Assembly: GCF_025698545.1 (NCBI RefSeq)
Contig: NC_068566.1
Coordinates: 41,953,192 to 42,017,191, forward strand
Source: Gossypium raimondii
Taxonomy: Eukaryota > Streptophyta > Magnoliopsida > Malvales > Malvaceae
Reading direction: 5' to 3'
DNA: 64,000 nt
The notes below the pieces were generated by a model. That model saw only the letters and a program-made list of their open reading frames with translations, ran no database searches and was not told the origin of the DNA. The translations under genes were made by a program, and so were the position numbers. The first letter of the stretch is position 1. Every line of letters starts with the position of its first letter. Positions 46,420-56,343 of this stretch are shown one piece after another.

Positions 46420-46790
46420 ATTTTAACTTTTTGTATGAATATTGTAATGTTGTATGAATATTGTAATTATTTTATAATTAAATTTGTATTTATAGTTTTG
46501 GATTAGTAAATTTTTGTATGAATATTGTAATTTTGTATGAATATTATAATTTTTTTGTATGAATATTGTAATATTATAGTTTTGTATGAATATTGCAATT
46601 TTTTGTACGAATATTGTAATTTTGTAACTTTGTATGAATATTATAATTTTTTGTATGAATATTGTAATATTATAATTTTGTATGAATATTGTAATTTTTT
46701 GTATGAATATTGTAATATTGTAATTTTGTATGAATATTGTAATGTGGGATATATTGTAATATTGTAATTTTTGTATGAATATTATAATTA
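46420..46790 (+). repeat. Minisatellite TTTGTATGAATATTGTAAT
   Basis: About 15 tandem, slightly variable units of 17-24 bp in the presumed 5' intron of the PMD gene. The plus strand gives a spurious LYEYCN repeat frame. Confidence 0.85.
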
Positions 46791-47172
46791 TTTTATAATT
46801 TATTTGTTAGTAATTTGAGATTATGTTATAAATTTTGTGTTTGTAATTATTTAAAATTTAATTTATTAGTAATTTAGGATTAAGCTATAAGTTGTTGTGT
46901 TTAGTTTAGTATTTGGTGAATTTAACATATAAAGTTTATAAAAAATTAAAAATCATTTCATTAAAAGTTTAATTATAAAAAATTAAAATCATTTTATTAA
47001 AAGTTTAATTATAACGGCTTTTTAATCATATAATTGTTGTTAACTCATTTAATTTTTATATAATGTAACTTTTATATAATTAAATTTTATTTGATTTTGT
47101 ATTTATTTAACAGTAATTATTGATTTTTGAAACAAATTAATGAATTCATTTTTTTATTATAGATTTGCAGAA

Positions 47173-47947
47173 ATGGGTTCTCTAATTAATAATAATCACA
47201 TATCAAGTATTATTAATGAGATGGTAATAAAATTTATTTTGATATTCATGTTATTTGTTGAATTAAATTATATTGTATTAATTATTTTGCTAATTTAATA
47301 ATGTCGTGGTCCGTATCATGCATTAAGGGCCGTGTTAATAGTGTAGGGTTTCACCGGATGAACGCCTAATACCATACTTAGAGTTAGCGGGTTGGATCGA
47401 TGCATTGATTCGGACTTTTGATCTGCGATACGACTTGATTTCCGCTTTAGTCGAGCGATGGCGTCCGGAGACCCACACATTTCATTTGCCGTGCGGAGAG
47501 TGTACCGTCACTCTAGAGGATGTTGCAGTACAGCTCGGGCTTCCCATAGACGGGAATGCGGTCACGGGCGTAAGTTCAATCTCTAGGCCGGCTACCCTTT
47601 GCAATGAATTACTTGGACGCTCGCCAAGTAAGGCGAAATTTACCAGTTTGAGATTTTCATGGCTACATGCCAATTTTGAGCATTTGCCAAGTACTGCTAA
47701 TGAATGGGAGGTGATGCAGGCTGTTCGAGCTTACATTATGCACCTTATAGGGGGTGTACTCATGCCGGATGCAAACGACAGTAAGGTTCACTTGATGTAC
47801 TTACCTTTATTATCCAATTTGCATAACACTCGTTCATACAGTTGGGGGTCCGCAGTTTTAGCCATGCTGTATCGCGAACTTTGTCGGACAACAAATCCTT
47901 CTGCGGTTGACATAGGCGGATGCCTCATACTGCTAGTTCTTATCTAA
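47173..47947 (+). pseudogene. Plant Mobile Domain (PMD, MAIN-like) gene, truncated
   Basis: A short first coding exon (47173-47223, MGSLINNNHISSII) ends in a good donor, but no AG occurs before the next coding block, so the acceptor seems lost. The main block first appears in the PDERLIPYLELAGW frame just before 47405. It needs a one-base correction near 47355 to join its upstream part. It gives RYDLISALVERWRPETHTFH, then LPCGECTVTLEDVAVQLGLP and later NEWEVMQAVRAYIMHLIGG. These are the conserved PMD signature (Pfam aminotransferase-like, plant mobile domain). It stops after GGCLILL at 47947, so the C-terminal half of the domain is absent. PMD proteins MAIN and MAIL1 act in silencing and gene expression; PMDs are also known inside transposons. 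Confidence 0.85.
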
Positions 47948-48040
47948 ATAAAATTATAATGGTTTAAAAATGTCTCCATAACTGCAACAAATTGTAGACA
48001 ATTTTGTGATTCAAACCATATTTATGTAATGAAGTACATA

Positions 48041-50732
48041 TCAATTTCTACCCGATTGAGACGATTGTCCAACATGGTAGTTTCGGAGAGGGCATTTACT
48101 CCGATTATGACCGGGTAATCTGCATACGCCACACAAATTCCCGTCAGATTTCTCCCTAATGTCCATTTCGTTATGGATTCTGGATGATTGCGGACGACCT
48201 TTCAGGTTTCTACGCAACCTTATGTCTGGGACTATCTCGAAGGTCGTCGGAGGTACCTCCCAAGTAGATAGGTCAGGAAGCATGGGGAACTCGTTTTCCC
48301 ATACACGCAACATGCGTTCGATGGTGTACACTTCATCGATAAATTGTTCTACATTGAGCCCAACTTTAGCACAAGCTGCCACGACGTGTGCACGTGGAAA
48401 ATGAAGTGTTTGAAACCTCCTGCAATCGCACCGTCTATTTCGGAGATCAACTCCGTAGGACCTAGGTGGTATACTGGGTCGACAACCGATGGTCTCTGTA
48501 ACTCGAAACGTTTCATTATGTCGTGAATATACTTCTACTGTCATCGACCTCGCCATTCGACGGTTTACAACCATTGCATCCCTAATGCCTTCGACAAAGA
48601 CATGTCCCGCCTCCATCTGGTTCACTTGTTGCTGACCCATTCTTGGCATCAAGGTAGCCAACTTGTAGAACGTTGCCGAGAAGACAAATGAAATTGGAAG
48701 ATGTCGTGTTTTTAATAACACAGCGTTGATCCCCTCCACTAAGTTTGTAGTCATTTGACCATAACGAAAGCCCTCGTCAAAACATTGAGTCCATTGCCAC
48801 GGCTCCATGGTACCCAGCCACTGCCGGAAAGATGTGTTGGTTTGACCCTCCATGTCACTCTCAAGTCAGGCCATTCTTTGGCGAAAAATGTGTGGCTCTA
48901 GCTCGTACGCTGCATATGTATTAAAAAATTTAAGTTACAGTATTGCTCTAAAACATTAAAACTTATATTTAAAAGATAAGGTAATTCTTTACCCATTCTC
49001 ACAACTTGTCTCTTCCAGTCTGCATTCTTATAATCTCGCTGGAAGTTAGCCACGATGTGCCGGATGCAGTAAACAGATCTTCATGGTACACCAGAACGCC
49101 TAATGGCTGCAATTAATCATTTCCCTCTATCAGAAATGATGCAAATATTATCATTGCTAATCACATACCTCTGCAAGTTGGTAAGAAAAAACTTCCACGA
49201 TTCCATGTTCTCCTTATCGACGATGGAAAATGCTATCGGGAGTACGTTCCTGTTGCCGTCTTGAGCAACCGCAAGAAGTAAGATCTGTGTGTATTTTCCA
49301 TATAGCCAGGTTCCATCTACTTGCACAAATGGTTTGCAGTGGGGAAATGTGCACACACATTGACCAAAAGTCCAGAACATCAGATGGAAAATTCTTTTTC
49401 TCGATTGTAGTTGGTCATTTGGCCCGTAATAAGATCGTGTCTGCAGCTCAATTACAGTCCCCGACACGTGTTCCCTCATGGCGGCTATCCATCCCTATAA
49501 TTCATTGTACGATGCATCGAAATCTCCGTACAATTGCTCTATTGCCATCTATTTAGCTATCCATGCCTTCCGGTATGATACTCGATACTGAAATCGTGCT
49601 TGTATTTCAGCAATCAGTACCGAAACTTTAATGGTCGGCATGTCTTTCACCATTGGCATGATGCATGTACAGATAGTTTTGGAGTCAAGTTTTCGATGAT
49701 CTTCTGTCATACGTGTTGAAGTGCATGTGTGGGGCCCAACAAATTTTCGTATCTCCCATATCTGCGACTTCTGCATAAATGCAGCTCGTATCCGCCAATT
49801 GCAGCCTTCTACCGAACTCCAACACTCTCCAATATATAATGTTGGTTTAGACTCGATGACTTTGTAATCTACTAATATATTCATGCTATACCGCTTAATC
49901 GCAAACATGCATTGTTCCTTACTTTCAAATCTCTGGCCCACGCGTAACTCATCTGGATCAGAATATCGCCCATTCGGTAAGCATGTGGTATTTCGGGTAC
50001 TCAAAACTCAATTTACTGTCTTTGTCAGACGGGTCTATCCGAGACATGTGTGCCCAGGATTATTGTGTATCACAATCGACGAATCTGGTTTCAATCGAAG
50101 ACGATTAACGTTTCCATCCTCATTCACGCCTTCGTCGTCAATATCATCTGGGACCTCGTCTGCGTCGGGATCACTCTCACTATCCACTTCGTAATCAACA
50201 GGATCACTACTATAGTATACATCATCACCAATCACATCAATCTCGGCTGCAGCATTAAGATCAATATTTATCCCATGTATAGGTGATTGACTATCAACAT
50301 ACGATACCGGAACCACCATACACGGCACTTCAACTCCATCTTCTTCACCTAATGGAGTGGGATCTTCAGTTGCCTCCACACTGGCTAACTCAGCAAATAA
50401 CTGAATCGGTGCATTTTTGTTACTCTCAGTCTCACAATAAAGAGCGACCATTGTCTCCACGTCTTCATCGTCTACAAGTTCTATTTCGGTAAATTTTATT
50501 GGATCTGTTGAAACTGGAAACTTGTAGGAAACTTGTAGAAAACTTTTGATATCCTTCTCCCACAACGTCTATAAATTTTTTCACTAATTTTTTCCTTCAT
50601 ATCATCAAACGAGATATTTCTATCAAATCTCATTGCTACTTGTTTGCGACATTCAAATATACATCCCACAGTTGTTGTCAAAATTTCTCCATCGAAATAA
50701 ACGCATACAAAAAACTGATTATCCATTTTCAA
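48041..50732 (-). pseudogene. MuDR-type (mudrA) transposase, broken
   Basis: Minus strand. N-terminal part from 50732 (MKMDNQFFVCVYFDGEI). An exact 11-bp tandem duplication at 50517-50538 shifts the frame. An acidic linker follows, then a zinc-binding MuDR domain (RVGQRFESKEQCMFAIKRYS, 49549-50004). The MULE catalytic core follows (VDGTWLYGKYTQILLLAVAQ, DKENMESWKFF), then a SWIM finger (CDCRRFQTLHFPRAHVVAAC) and a CCHC knuckle CGVCRLPGHNRSKC. An 83-bp GT-AG intron lies at 48992-48910. In-frame stops occur at 49549, 49495, 49117, 49081 and 48866, plus a second frameshift near 50030. It cannot make an active enzyme. Confidence 0.93.
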
Positions 50733-51017
50733 TACTAGATCTGTAAAAAAAAATTTTAAATTTCTTAAAACAGTTTCAAAATGTAAACAAATTACATAAA
50801 AATTTTAATGCAAAATTTTTCATTCAGAAGCTAACAAAATTAATAACATGACAAAATAACTTTCAAATAATAAAATTACTAACAATACTCTACATCCTAT
50901 TTAAAAAGAAAAACCAAAATACCTAATTTTTTTCTTCTTTTCCTTCATTCTTTTCTTCTGCTTCCTTCCTTCTTATTTCTTTCGTTTCTGGAGTAAAATT
51001 TATGTCTGTGTTGGGGG

Positions 51018-51025
51018 TATTTATA
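51018..51025 (-). promoter_or_regulatory. TATA box of the transposase promoter, inside the right TIR region
   Basis: TATAAATA on the minus strand, followed by a purine-rich leader (50990-50920) before the transposase start. The PMD side has a matching arrangement: CCTATAAGTAA at about 46137, then a purine-rich leader 46170-46254. Confidence 0.55.
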
Positions 51026-51179
51026 GAGAAAAATAATAGCATTAGCGCCTTTCAGAATGGCACCAACATTGGCGCCTCCCAGGTAGGCACCACCATTGGT
51101 GCCTCCCAGGTAGGCACCACCATTGGCGCCAATACTATGTATTATACGGGTTATATACTAACCCGGAAAAGTATAAAAT

Positions 51180-51325
51180 TATATTTTATTCAAAAAAAAA
51201 ATTATTATTTTATTCATTGGCGCCTATCTAATAGACTCCAATGAAAAAGTAACCTATTTTGGTAAATTTTTTTTCTGACATCCTATTTTAGTTTTTTTTT
51301 TTCTATACTATTTGTGTAAAAAACC
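51180..51325. repeat. Right terminal inverted repeat of the Mutator-like element
   Basis: Inverse of 45794-45955. Just inside it, at 51045-51135, are two tandem 24-bp units CTCCCAGGTAGGCACCACCA and relatives. Confidence 0.85.
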
Positions 51326-52044
51326 TATTTTTTAGAAACCAAGAATTTGGGTTAAAAAAACGTATTATTCAAAGGTCAATTGTTGCAGATTCCTCTTACA
51401 TGCCTTGTCAGGCAAATCACTGTCGACTACAAGACAAAGTAACAGTTTACCTAATATGTATGTGACAATAATATTTGTTGTTTACATTCAGATGCCTTGC
51501 TAATTGGGTTCAAGAAGATATCAGCCTCATTAATATTACTGGTATTTTGTGGGAGATCTCCTGGGCCAAAATAATAATAAAAAGTCAACCAATGAATTGA
51601 ATACAATAATATTTTCTTATACTATCTACAGAAAACTTTTCTTATGGCATCTAAGAGCAGCAAACTGTTGAAATACTACATAAAACATATATTCAAAGGT
51701 CAAAATTTGCAGATTTCTCTCCCATGCCTGGTAAGGCAAGTCACTGTTCTTGTCTCAGTTAACTATCATACCCCTGCAGCAAGACAAAATAACATAATTA
51801 TCGTACCCTGCAAGAAGATACCGGCTTCATTTATATTACTGGTATTTTGTGATACAGCTCCAGGGCCAAAATAGTAGCGTATTTGTTGTGATTAAATATC
51901 CCAGATTCATAATTACGACAACGGCAAACAAAGCATTGCTTTATTTTTAATCTCCCTATGCCTTCAAACCTTTGTATTCTGCATTCTAACGCCTATATAT
52001 TAACGAGAGTAATTCTTCAACTCCAAGCCTACATCACAGCAGCA
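51326..52044 (+). promoter_or_regulatory. Chitinase promoter with tandemly duplicated block
   Basis: About 51365-51576 and 51675-51873 are diverged copies of one sequence (shared ATTCAAAGGTCAA, GCAGATTYCTCT, ATTACTGGTATTTTGTG, GGGCCAAAATA). A TATATAT box lies at 51994-52000, about 45 bp before the chosen start codon. The Mutator-like element inserted just upstream. Confidence 0.6.
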
Positions 52045-52965
52045 ATGGAGTCGTCTAAGCTTCTCATTGCCCTTTTCGTTTTCCAAGTTTTCTTCCCTTG
52101 CCATATGTCAATCCAAGCAGCTCCCGAGAACTCGGACCTTTTCCGAGAATACATAGGAGCTGAATTCAACAACGTTAAATTCACTGATGTTCCCATTGAT
52201 TCAAACGTTGAATTCCACTTCATTCTTTCATTTGCCATAGACTATGACAGCACCTCAGGTTCTCCTTCTCCAACAAATGGGAAGTTTAATGTCTTTTGCG
52301 ACTCTGATAACCTCAGTCCTTCCCAAGTTTCTTCCATCAAGAGCACCCATTCAAATGTTAAAGTAGCTTTGAGCTTAGGAGGGGACAGTGTGGGAGATAG
52401 CTATGCTTACTTCGACCCTTCCTCTGTAGATTCTTGGGTTTCTAATGCAGTTTCTTCACTCACAGATATCATCCAAGAGTACCACTTGGATGGGATTGAT
52501 ATTGACTATGAGCACTTCAATGCTGATCCTGACACCTTCGCTGAGTGCATTGGGAAACTCGTAAAAACCCTCAAGGATAATGGAGTGATCTCTTTCGCTT
52601 CCATAGCTCCATTTGACGATGATGATGTTCAAAGTCATTACAAGGCCTTGTGGCAAAGCTATGGTGACCTCATAGACTATGTCAACTTCCAGTTTTACGC
52701 CTATGATCAAGGAACAACGGTCTCTCAGTTCATCAGTTACTTCAACACCCAAAGCTCTAACTATAATGGTGGTAAGGTTTTAGCCAGCTTTATAAGCGAC
52801 GGCAGCGGTGGCTTGACACCGGAAAACGGCTTCTTTACTGCCTGCAGTAGGCTGAAGGGTGAGAACAAACTCCATGGGATATTTGTTTGGTCTGCAGATG
52901 ACTCTAAGAGAAATGGTTTCCGCTATGAAAAGCAATCACAAGCTCTACTCGCAATGTCCCACTAG
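52045..52965 (+). CDS. GH18 chitinase, chitinase 2-like
   Basis: Intronless, 306 aa. Residues 1-26 form a signal peptide ([17 protein letters not shown] core), so the protein is secreted. The mature part is a family-18 glycosidase barrel resembling plant chitinase 2 (tulip-bulb type). Catalytic motif DGIDIDYE is at residues 149-156, with the acid/base Glu at 156 intact, so hydrolysis of chitin-like beta-1,4-GlcNAc polymers is expected. An in-frame ATG at 51958 is rejected because it lies upstream of the TATA box and would mask the signal peptide. Likely a defence gene (family knowledge). The frame is undamaged. Confidence 0.92.
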   Translation: MESSKLLIALFVFQVFFPCHMSIQAAPENSDLFREYIGAEFNNVKFTDVPIDSNVEFHFILSFAIDYDSTSGSPSPTNGKFNVFCDSDNLSPSQVSSIKSTHSNVKVALSLGGDSVGDSYAYFDPSSVDSWVSNAVSSLTDIIQEYHLDGIDIDYEHFNADPDTFAECIGKLVKTLKDNGVISFASIAPFDDDDVQSHYKALWQSYGDLIDYVNFQFYAYDQGTTVSQFISYFNTQSSNYNGGKVLASFISDGSGGLTPENGFFTACSRLKGENKLHGIFVWSADDSKRNGFRYEKQSQALLAMSH

Positions 52966-53801
52966 TATTTCTCTGTTATCTAACGCACTGAATATGAGTT
53001 AAACATTCACATTAGGGGGTGTATTATATGTGTATTAGCTTTCTGTTGTATAAATATATATGGGATATTAGCCTTCTGTCGCTAACTCGGGCTTAATCCA
53101 ATTGATTCATGCAATCACCCTAAAATTAAGAGGCGACATCCAGCATGTCTTGAGTTCGAATCCTGGTATTTATAACATCTACCCATACTAGAGCTGCAGC
53201 CTTCTTTGTATTAAAAAGGAACGTTTGATGTATATTAATGAAGCTGAATGTGAATGTCAATATTCTGATATACACAACGGTGGAGAAAAAGACTATCAAC
53301 TAGATTTTGAGCCATAAAGCTGTAGAGCTACTTAAGCTTGCATGACCATACATTATCCCATACCGTATATATTGTAGTACATAGTTTATATATTCTAGGC
53401 TTGTAATCCCTCGTTTATATTATATAATCCAGCTGTTTGTGGTATATAGTTTGATTTAGACATTTCTCCACTTCTTCTAGTCATTATAATTATATAATTA
53501 TACAAGCTACTGATAAAAAATGAATAAATTTTAATATTAACCCATATATATTGTAGTTTATAATTTCAGCTGGTCCCTTTCAATCTTGACAGTTACAACT
53601 GGAAAAGAAGCAATCTATCTGCTTTCTTGTTGTTTATATAAAATCCATGAGCTGAAACCATTCCCATTTCTCCAAACTCACATCCAAGAACCCTTTCGCT
53701 GCTTTCTTCTCCCTCTGAAATCTGGACGTTATAATATTACGATGGGTGTTTCTTGGACACGGCTCAAATAATTTCTGAAAGTACTTGTCTCTTGGATTCC
53801 A
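52966..53801. other. Chitinase 3' flank and Yippee-like gene upstream region
   Basis: 53130-53335 repeats the block also present at 43975-44165. It includes a B-box-like GAGTTCGAATCCTGG. The remainder is AT-rich; the frame at 53586-53771 has no domain and is taken as leader sequence. Confidence 0.5.
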
Positions 53802-54877
53802 ATGGCCACAAACCCTGTCAGATATCGATTGAATACTCGAAATAGTTTCTTCTTATGCCGCACTTGCAGAAACCACCTCCTCACCTTGGACAACGTCGTC
53901 ACTAGTCACTACTGTAATAACTCTCTCTCTTTCTCTCTTATGAATATATAAAGATTCTTCTTTTACTACTGGAACTTCAGTTCTTGGTTTTGTTATTCAT
54001 GGGATTGCTTGTTCTTGATTGTTGTGCTGTACAAGCAAAGAATGATTGGGAGGAAGCACATTACTTTAAAGCTTTTTATCTTGAAAGCCTTATAAAGATT
54101 CAAAATGTTCATGTGAGGTTTATTTACAGAATCATCGTGTGAGCAGATATATACACCTATACATACATTATATATATATATTATCTTTATAAGTTGTCAT
54201 CTTACTTTGAAACAAACTTTTCAGGTAGAAGGGAGGGTGAATAGATTTCTCTGCCACAATGCGTAAGATACTTGTCTCATTACATTCCATTGTGTAATAG
54301 AGTAGAATAAATATTATAGACTAATCATTGCGGTTGCTTGATATTTGTAGTGTAAATGTGAAGAGCGATCCTATATCGATCCGTAGGTCCCTCTTTAATT
54401 TTCCAGCGGTGAATGTCCGATGCAATGGATGCAACAGGCACATTGGCGAGCAATTTGTAACATCTTTTCTATGCCTCTCTTTTTGTTTTCCCGATGATTT
54501 TGCTTATAAACACTATCTGATTATGCTGTCCTTTAATAAGATTAACTTATTTATTTGTCTTGCTGTCTTCAGTTTACGCTTGATGGTGATAGGCCCCCCC
54601 ATCGTGTAATGGAAAGAAGTTATGTACTTCATGTGTATATTGGCTTTGAAATACTGAATCATATTCCGAAATTAGAATGAAAAAGGCCGTGGTCGCATGC
54701 AGGGACCGGTTACTGTATTGGGATGGAACCCAGGTGATTAATGCACCACTCCTCGGAGAAAGGCGACTGAATTTCCCAACTCTAAGTTCACTAAGGATGC
54801 AAACTTTTCTACGGAGTCTGGTTTTGTTTTTCATTTCAGGATGTATTGTTGGTTTTGTGCTTTATTTGGTTCGCTGA
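53802..54877 (+). CDS. Yippee-like zinc-binding protein with C-terminal membrane segment (paralogue D)
   Basis: Proposed exons: 53802-53913, 54232-54262, 54351-54456, 54573-54634, 54703-54877. All introns are GT-AG and the phases close exactly (486 nt, 161 aa). C-x2-C at residues 19-22 (FFLCRTCRNHL) and 72-75 (VRCNGCNRHIGEQF) match the two half-sites of the Yippee fold: spacing about 50 residues, and C-x4-G-x2-aromatic after the second. Then come RLLYWDGTQV and a hydrophobic stretch (LVLFFISGCIVGFVLYLVR) at the very end, like a tail anchor. Known plant Yippee proteins lack such a tail as far as I know. The second exon's acceptor is chosen to keep phase; 54225 is the alternative. Function unknown. 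Confidence 0.6.
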
Positions 54878-55480
54878 TTACTCATCAAAATATTAGACCG
54901 GTATTATAATTGCTATCATCGTAGGTAATTTTCATGGATTTTGTTTCCAAAACCAACATTTTATGCAGGGAAATTGATTCAAGTGAGCATTGCTTTAAAA
55001 ACATTGTTTTACATTTGTTTAGTATATAAATTGATCATTTTTTTTTCTGGTTTATTTATCTTTCTTTCTCATAAAACTTAATATCTATGTATGTATTTTA
55101 TTGTAGCATTTGGTGTTATAAGTATGTATGATGAGAGCCTAGGCTGATCAATGCCACTGCGAAAAAACCCTGCATGCATTTGAGCAACGTGAAAGAAAGA
55201 CAAAATAAACCCAAAAAAAATAAGCAATTTATATACTAAACAAATGTAAAACAATGTTTTTAAAGCACATCAAATATGCTCACTTGAATCAGTTTCCCTG
55301 CAAAAGATGTTGGCTTTGGCAACAAAATCCATGAAAACTACCTAAGTTGACATCAATTGTAAAACCAATATAATATTTTGATGAGTATTCAGCGAACTAA
55401 ATAAGGTACGAAACCAACAATGCGTCTTGAAATGAAAAACAAAACCAGACGCGATAGAGAAGTTTGCATCCTTAGTGAAC
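54786..55480. repeat. Inverted repeat of the last Yippee exon and 3' region
   Basis: The left arm 54786-55035 (last exon end plus 3' region) and right arm 55225-55480 are reverse complements at roughly 85% identity by eye, with a loop of about 190 bp. The right arm read on the minus strand still encodes a version of the tail (LVLFFIS...IVGFV.YLVR then stop). Confidence 0.85.
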
Positions 55481-55489
55481 TTAAGGATT

Positions 55490-56219
55490 GGCTCGACCAT
55501 TAGTTAAAGTCGTTAGGGAGAATTCAGGTAAGTTGTTGTCAATGTAAACTGTTTACTTTTTGTTAATGCATCAGCTGGAAGTTAGTTAGGATCAAGTTGT
55601 TAGACTAAGTTCTTGGTTGATACATTATCCAAACTCTTGTATAAATAAGTGAGCTCGGTCCTATTGGGATTATTAGAGTTCTAATCAATAAAAGAAGTAG
55701 ATCCTGTTTTCTTTAGTTGAGTTTTTGTTGAAGCTGGCCTGCATGCAGACAAGAAGCAGAGAAGCTGCCCGAGCCAAGCAGTTGCAGCTGAAGTTCATGC
55801 TGCTGTTCATTTTGTTACTTTCAAATGATATTTTGTAACTTAGTTAGATTAGAACTAAGTTGTTAATGTACTTGATGTAATTTGTTGATGTTTGAGTTTA
55901 CCAAGTGTGCAAGTTTTGTTTAACAAGTTACAATGCTACTTAGTGGAGTTAGGTAGATGTTTAGGTAACTTTGCTTCATGTTGACCAGCTTATTGACTGG
56001 TATATGTATTGACATTATGCCTCAATTCAATGTTAATGATATTATTCAGAATTCTTCTTCATTTTTCTGATTTATTACTCAAGCAAATTGCTCAAAGTTC
56101 TCAGCAAAAAAAAAAAATTTCTTGTTTGCGCATCAAGCCTTCAAGCTCAAGCTTCTATCATTTTTTCATTCATCTTTGTTCTTAGTTCCAACAGTTTTCA
56201 TTGTGGAAGATTTAAACAT
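55490..56219. other. Possible LTR or TRIM fragment
   Basis: TGTATAAATAAG at about 55638, followed by TTCTAATCAATAAAAGAAG, looks like the promoter and polyadenylation part of a copia-type LTR. It is followed by TTGTTGAAGCTGGCCTGCATG. Ends and a partner LTR were not found. No gene. Confidence 0.35.
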
Positions 56220-56343
56220 GGTAATAGTGCCAGCTCTTTTTTTGGCTGAGTAGAGAGGTTTACTTTGTTTCTTGGTGGTGATAATCTTTCTTGGTTCAAT
56301 CTTTGAAAGATCAGTCTTAATGGTTCCAGAAGTAGATTCTGGT
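56220..56343. repeat. Dispersed 125-bp repeat, copy 2, cut by an LTR insertion
   Basis: Near-identical to 42236-42359. It ends at GATTCTGGT exactly where the retroelement LTR begins (TGTCGAAACC), whereas copy 1 continues CATGGTGG. Confidence 0.75.

Larger units (their letters stand above)
45794..51325. mobile_element. Mutator-like element with long TIRs carrying transposase and PMD genes
   Basis: About 5.5 kb. Terminal inverted repeats of about 150 bp or more start GGTTTTTTTACACAAATAGT (left) and GGTTTTTTACACAAATAGT (right, reverse complement). The perfect 10-bp direct repeat TATTTTTTAG (45784-45793, 51326-51335) flanks it. Subterminal GGCGCC-bearing repeats occur at both ends. Inside, a mudrA-type transposase (minus, 50732-48041) and a Plant Mobile Domain gene (plus, from about 47173) converge at about 47950-48040. 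Both are disabled, so the element is non-autonomous today. Confidence 0.93.

Noticed and set aside
46537-46767. LYEYCN-repeat peptide
   Set aside because: It is a translation of the TTTGTATGAATATTG minisatellite.
51958-52044. Upstream in-frame ATG of the chitinase as the start
   Set aside because: It lies before the TATA box and would place 29 residues ahead of a good signal peptide.
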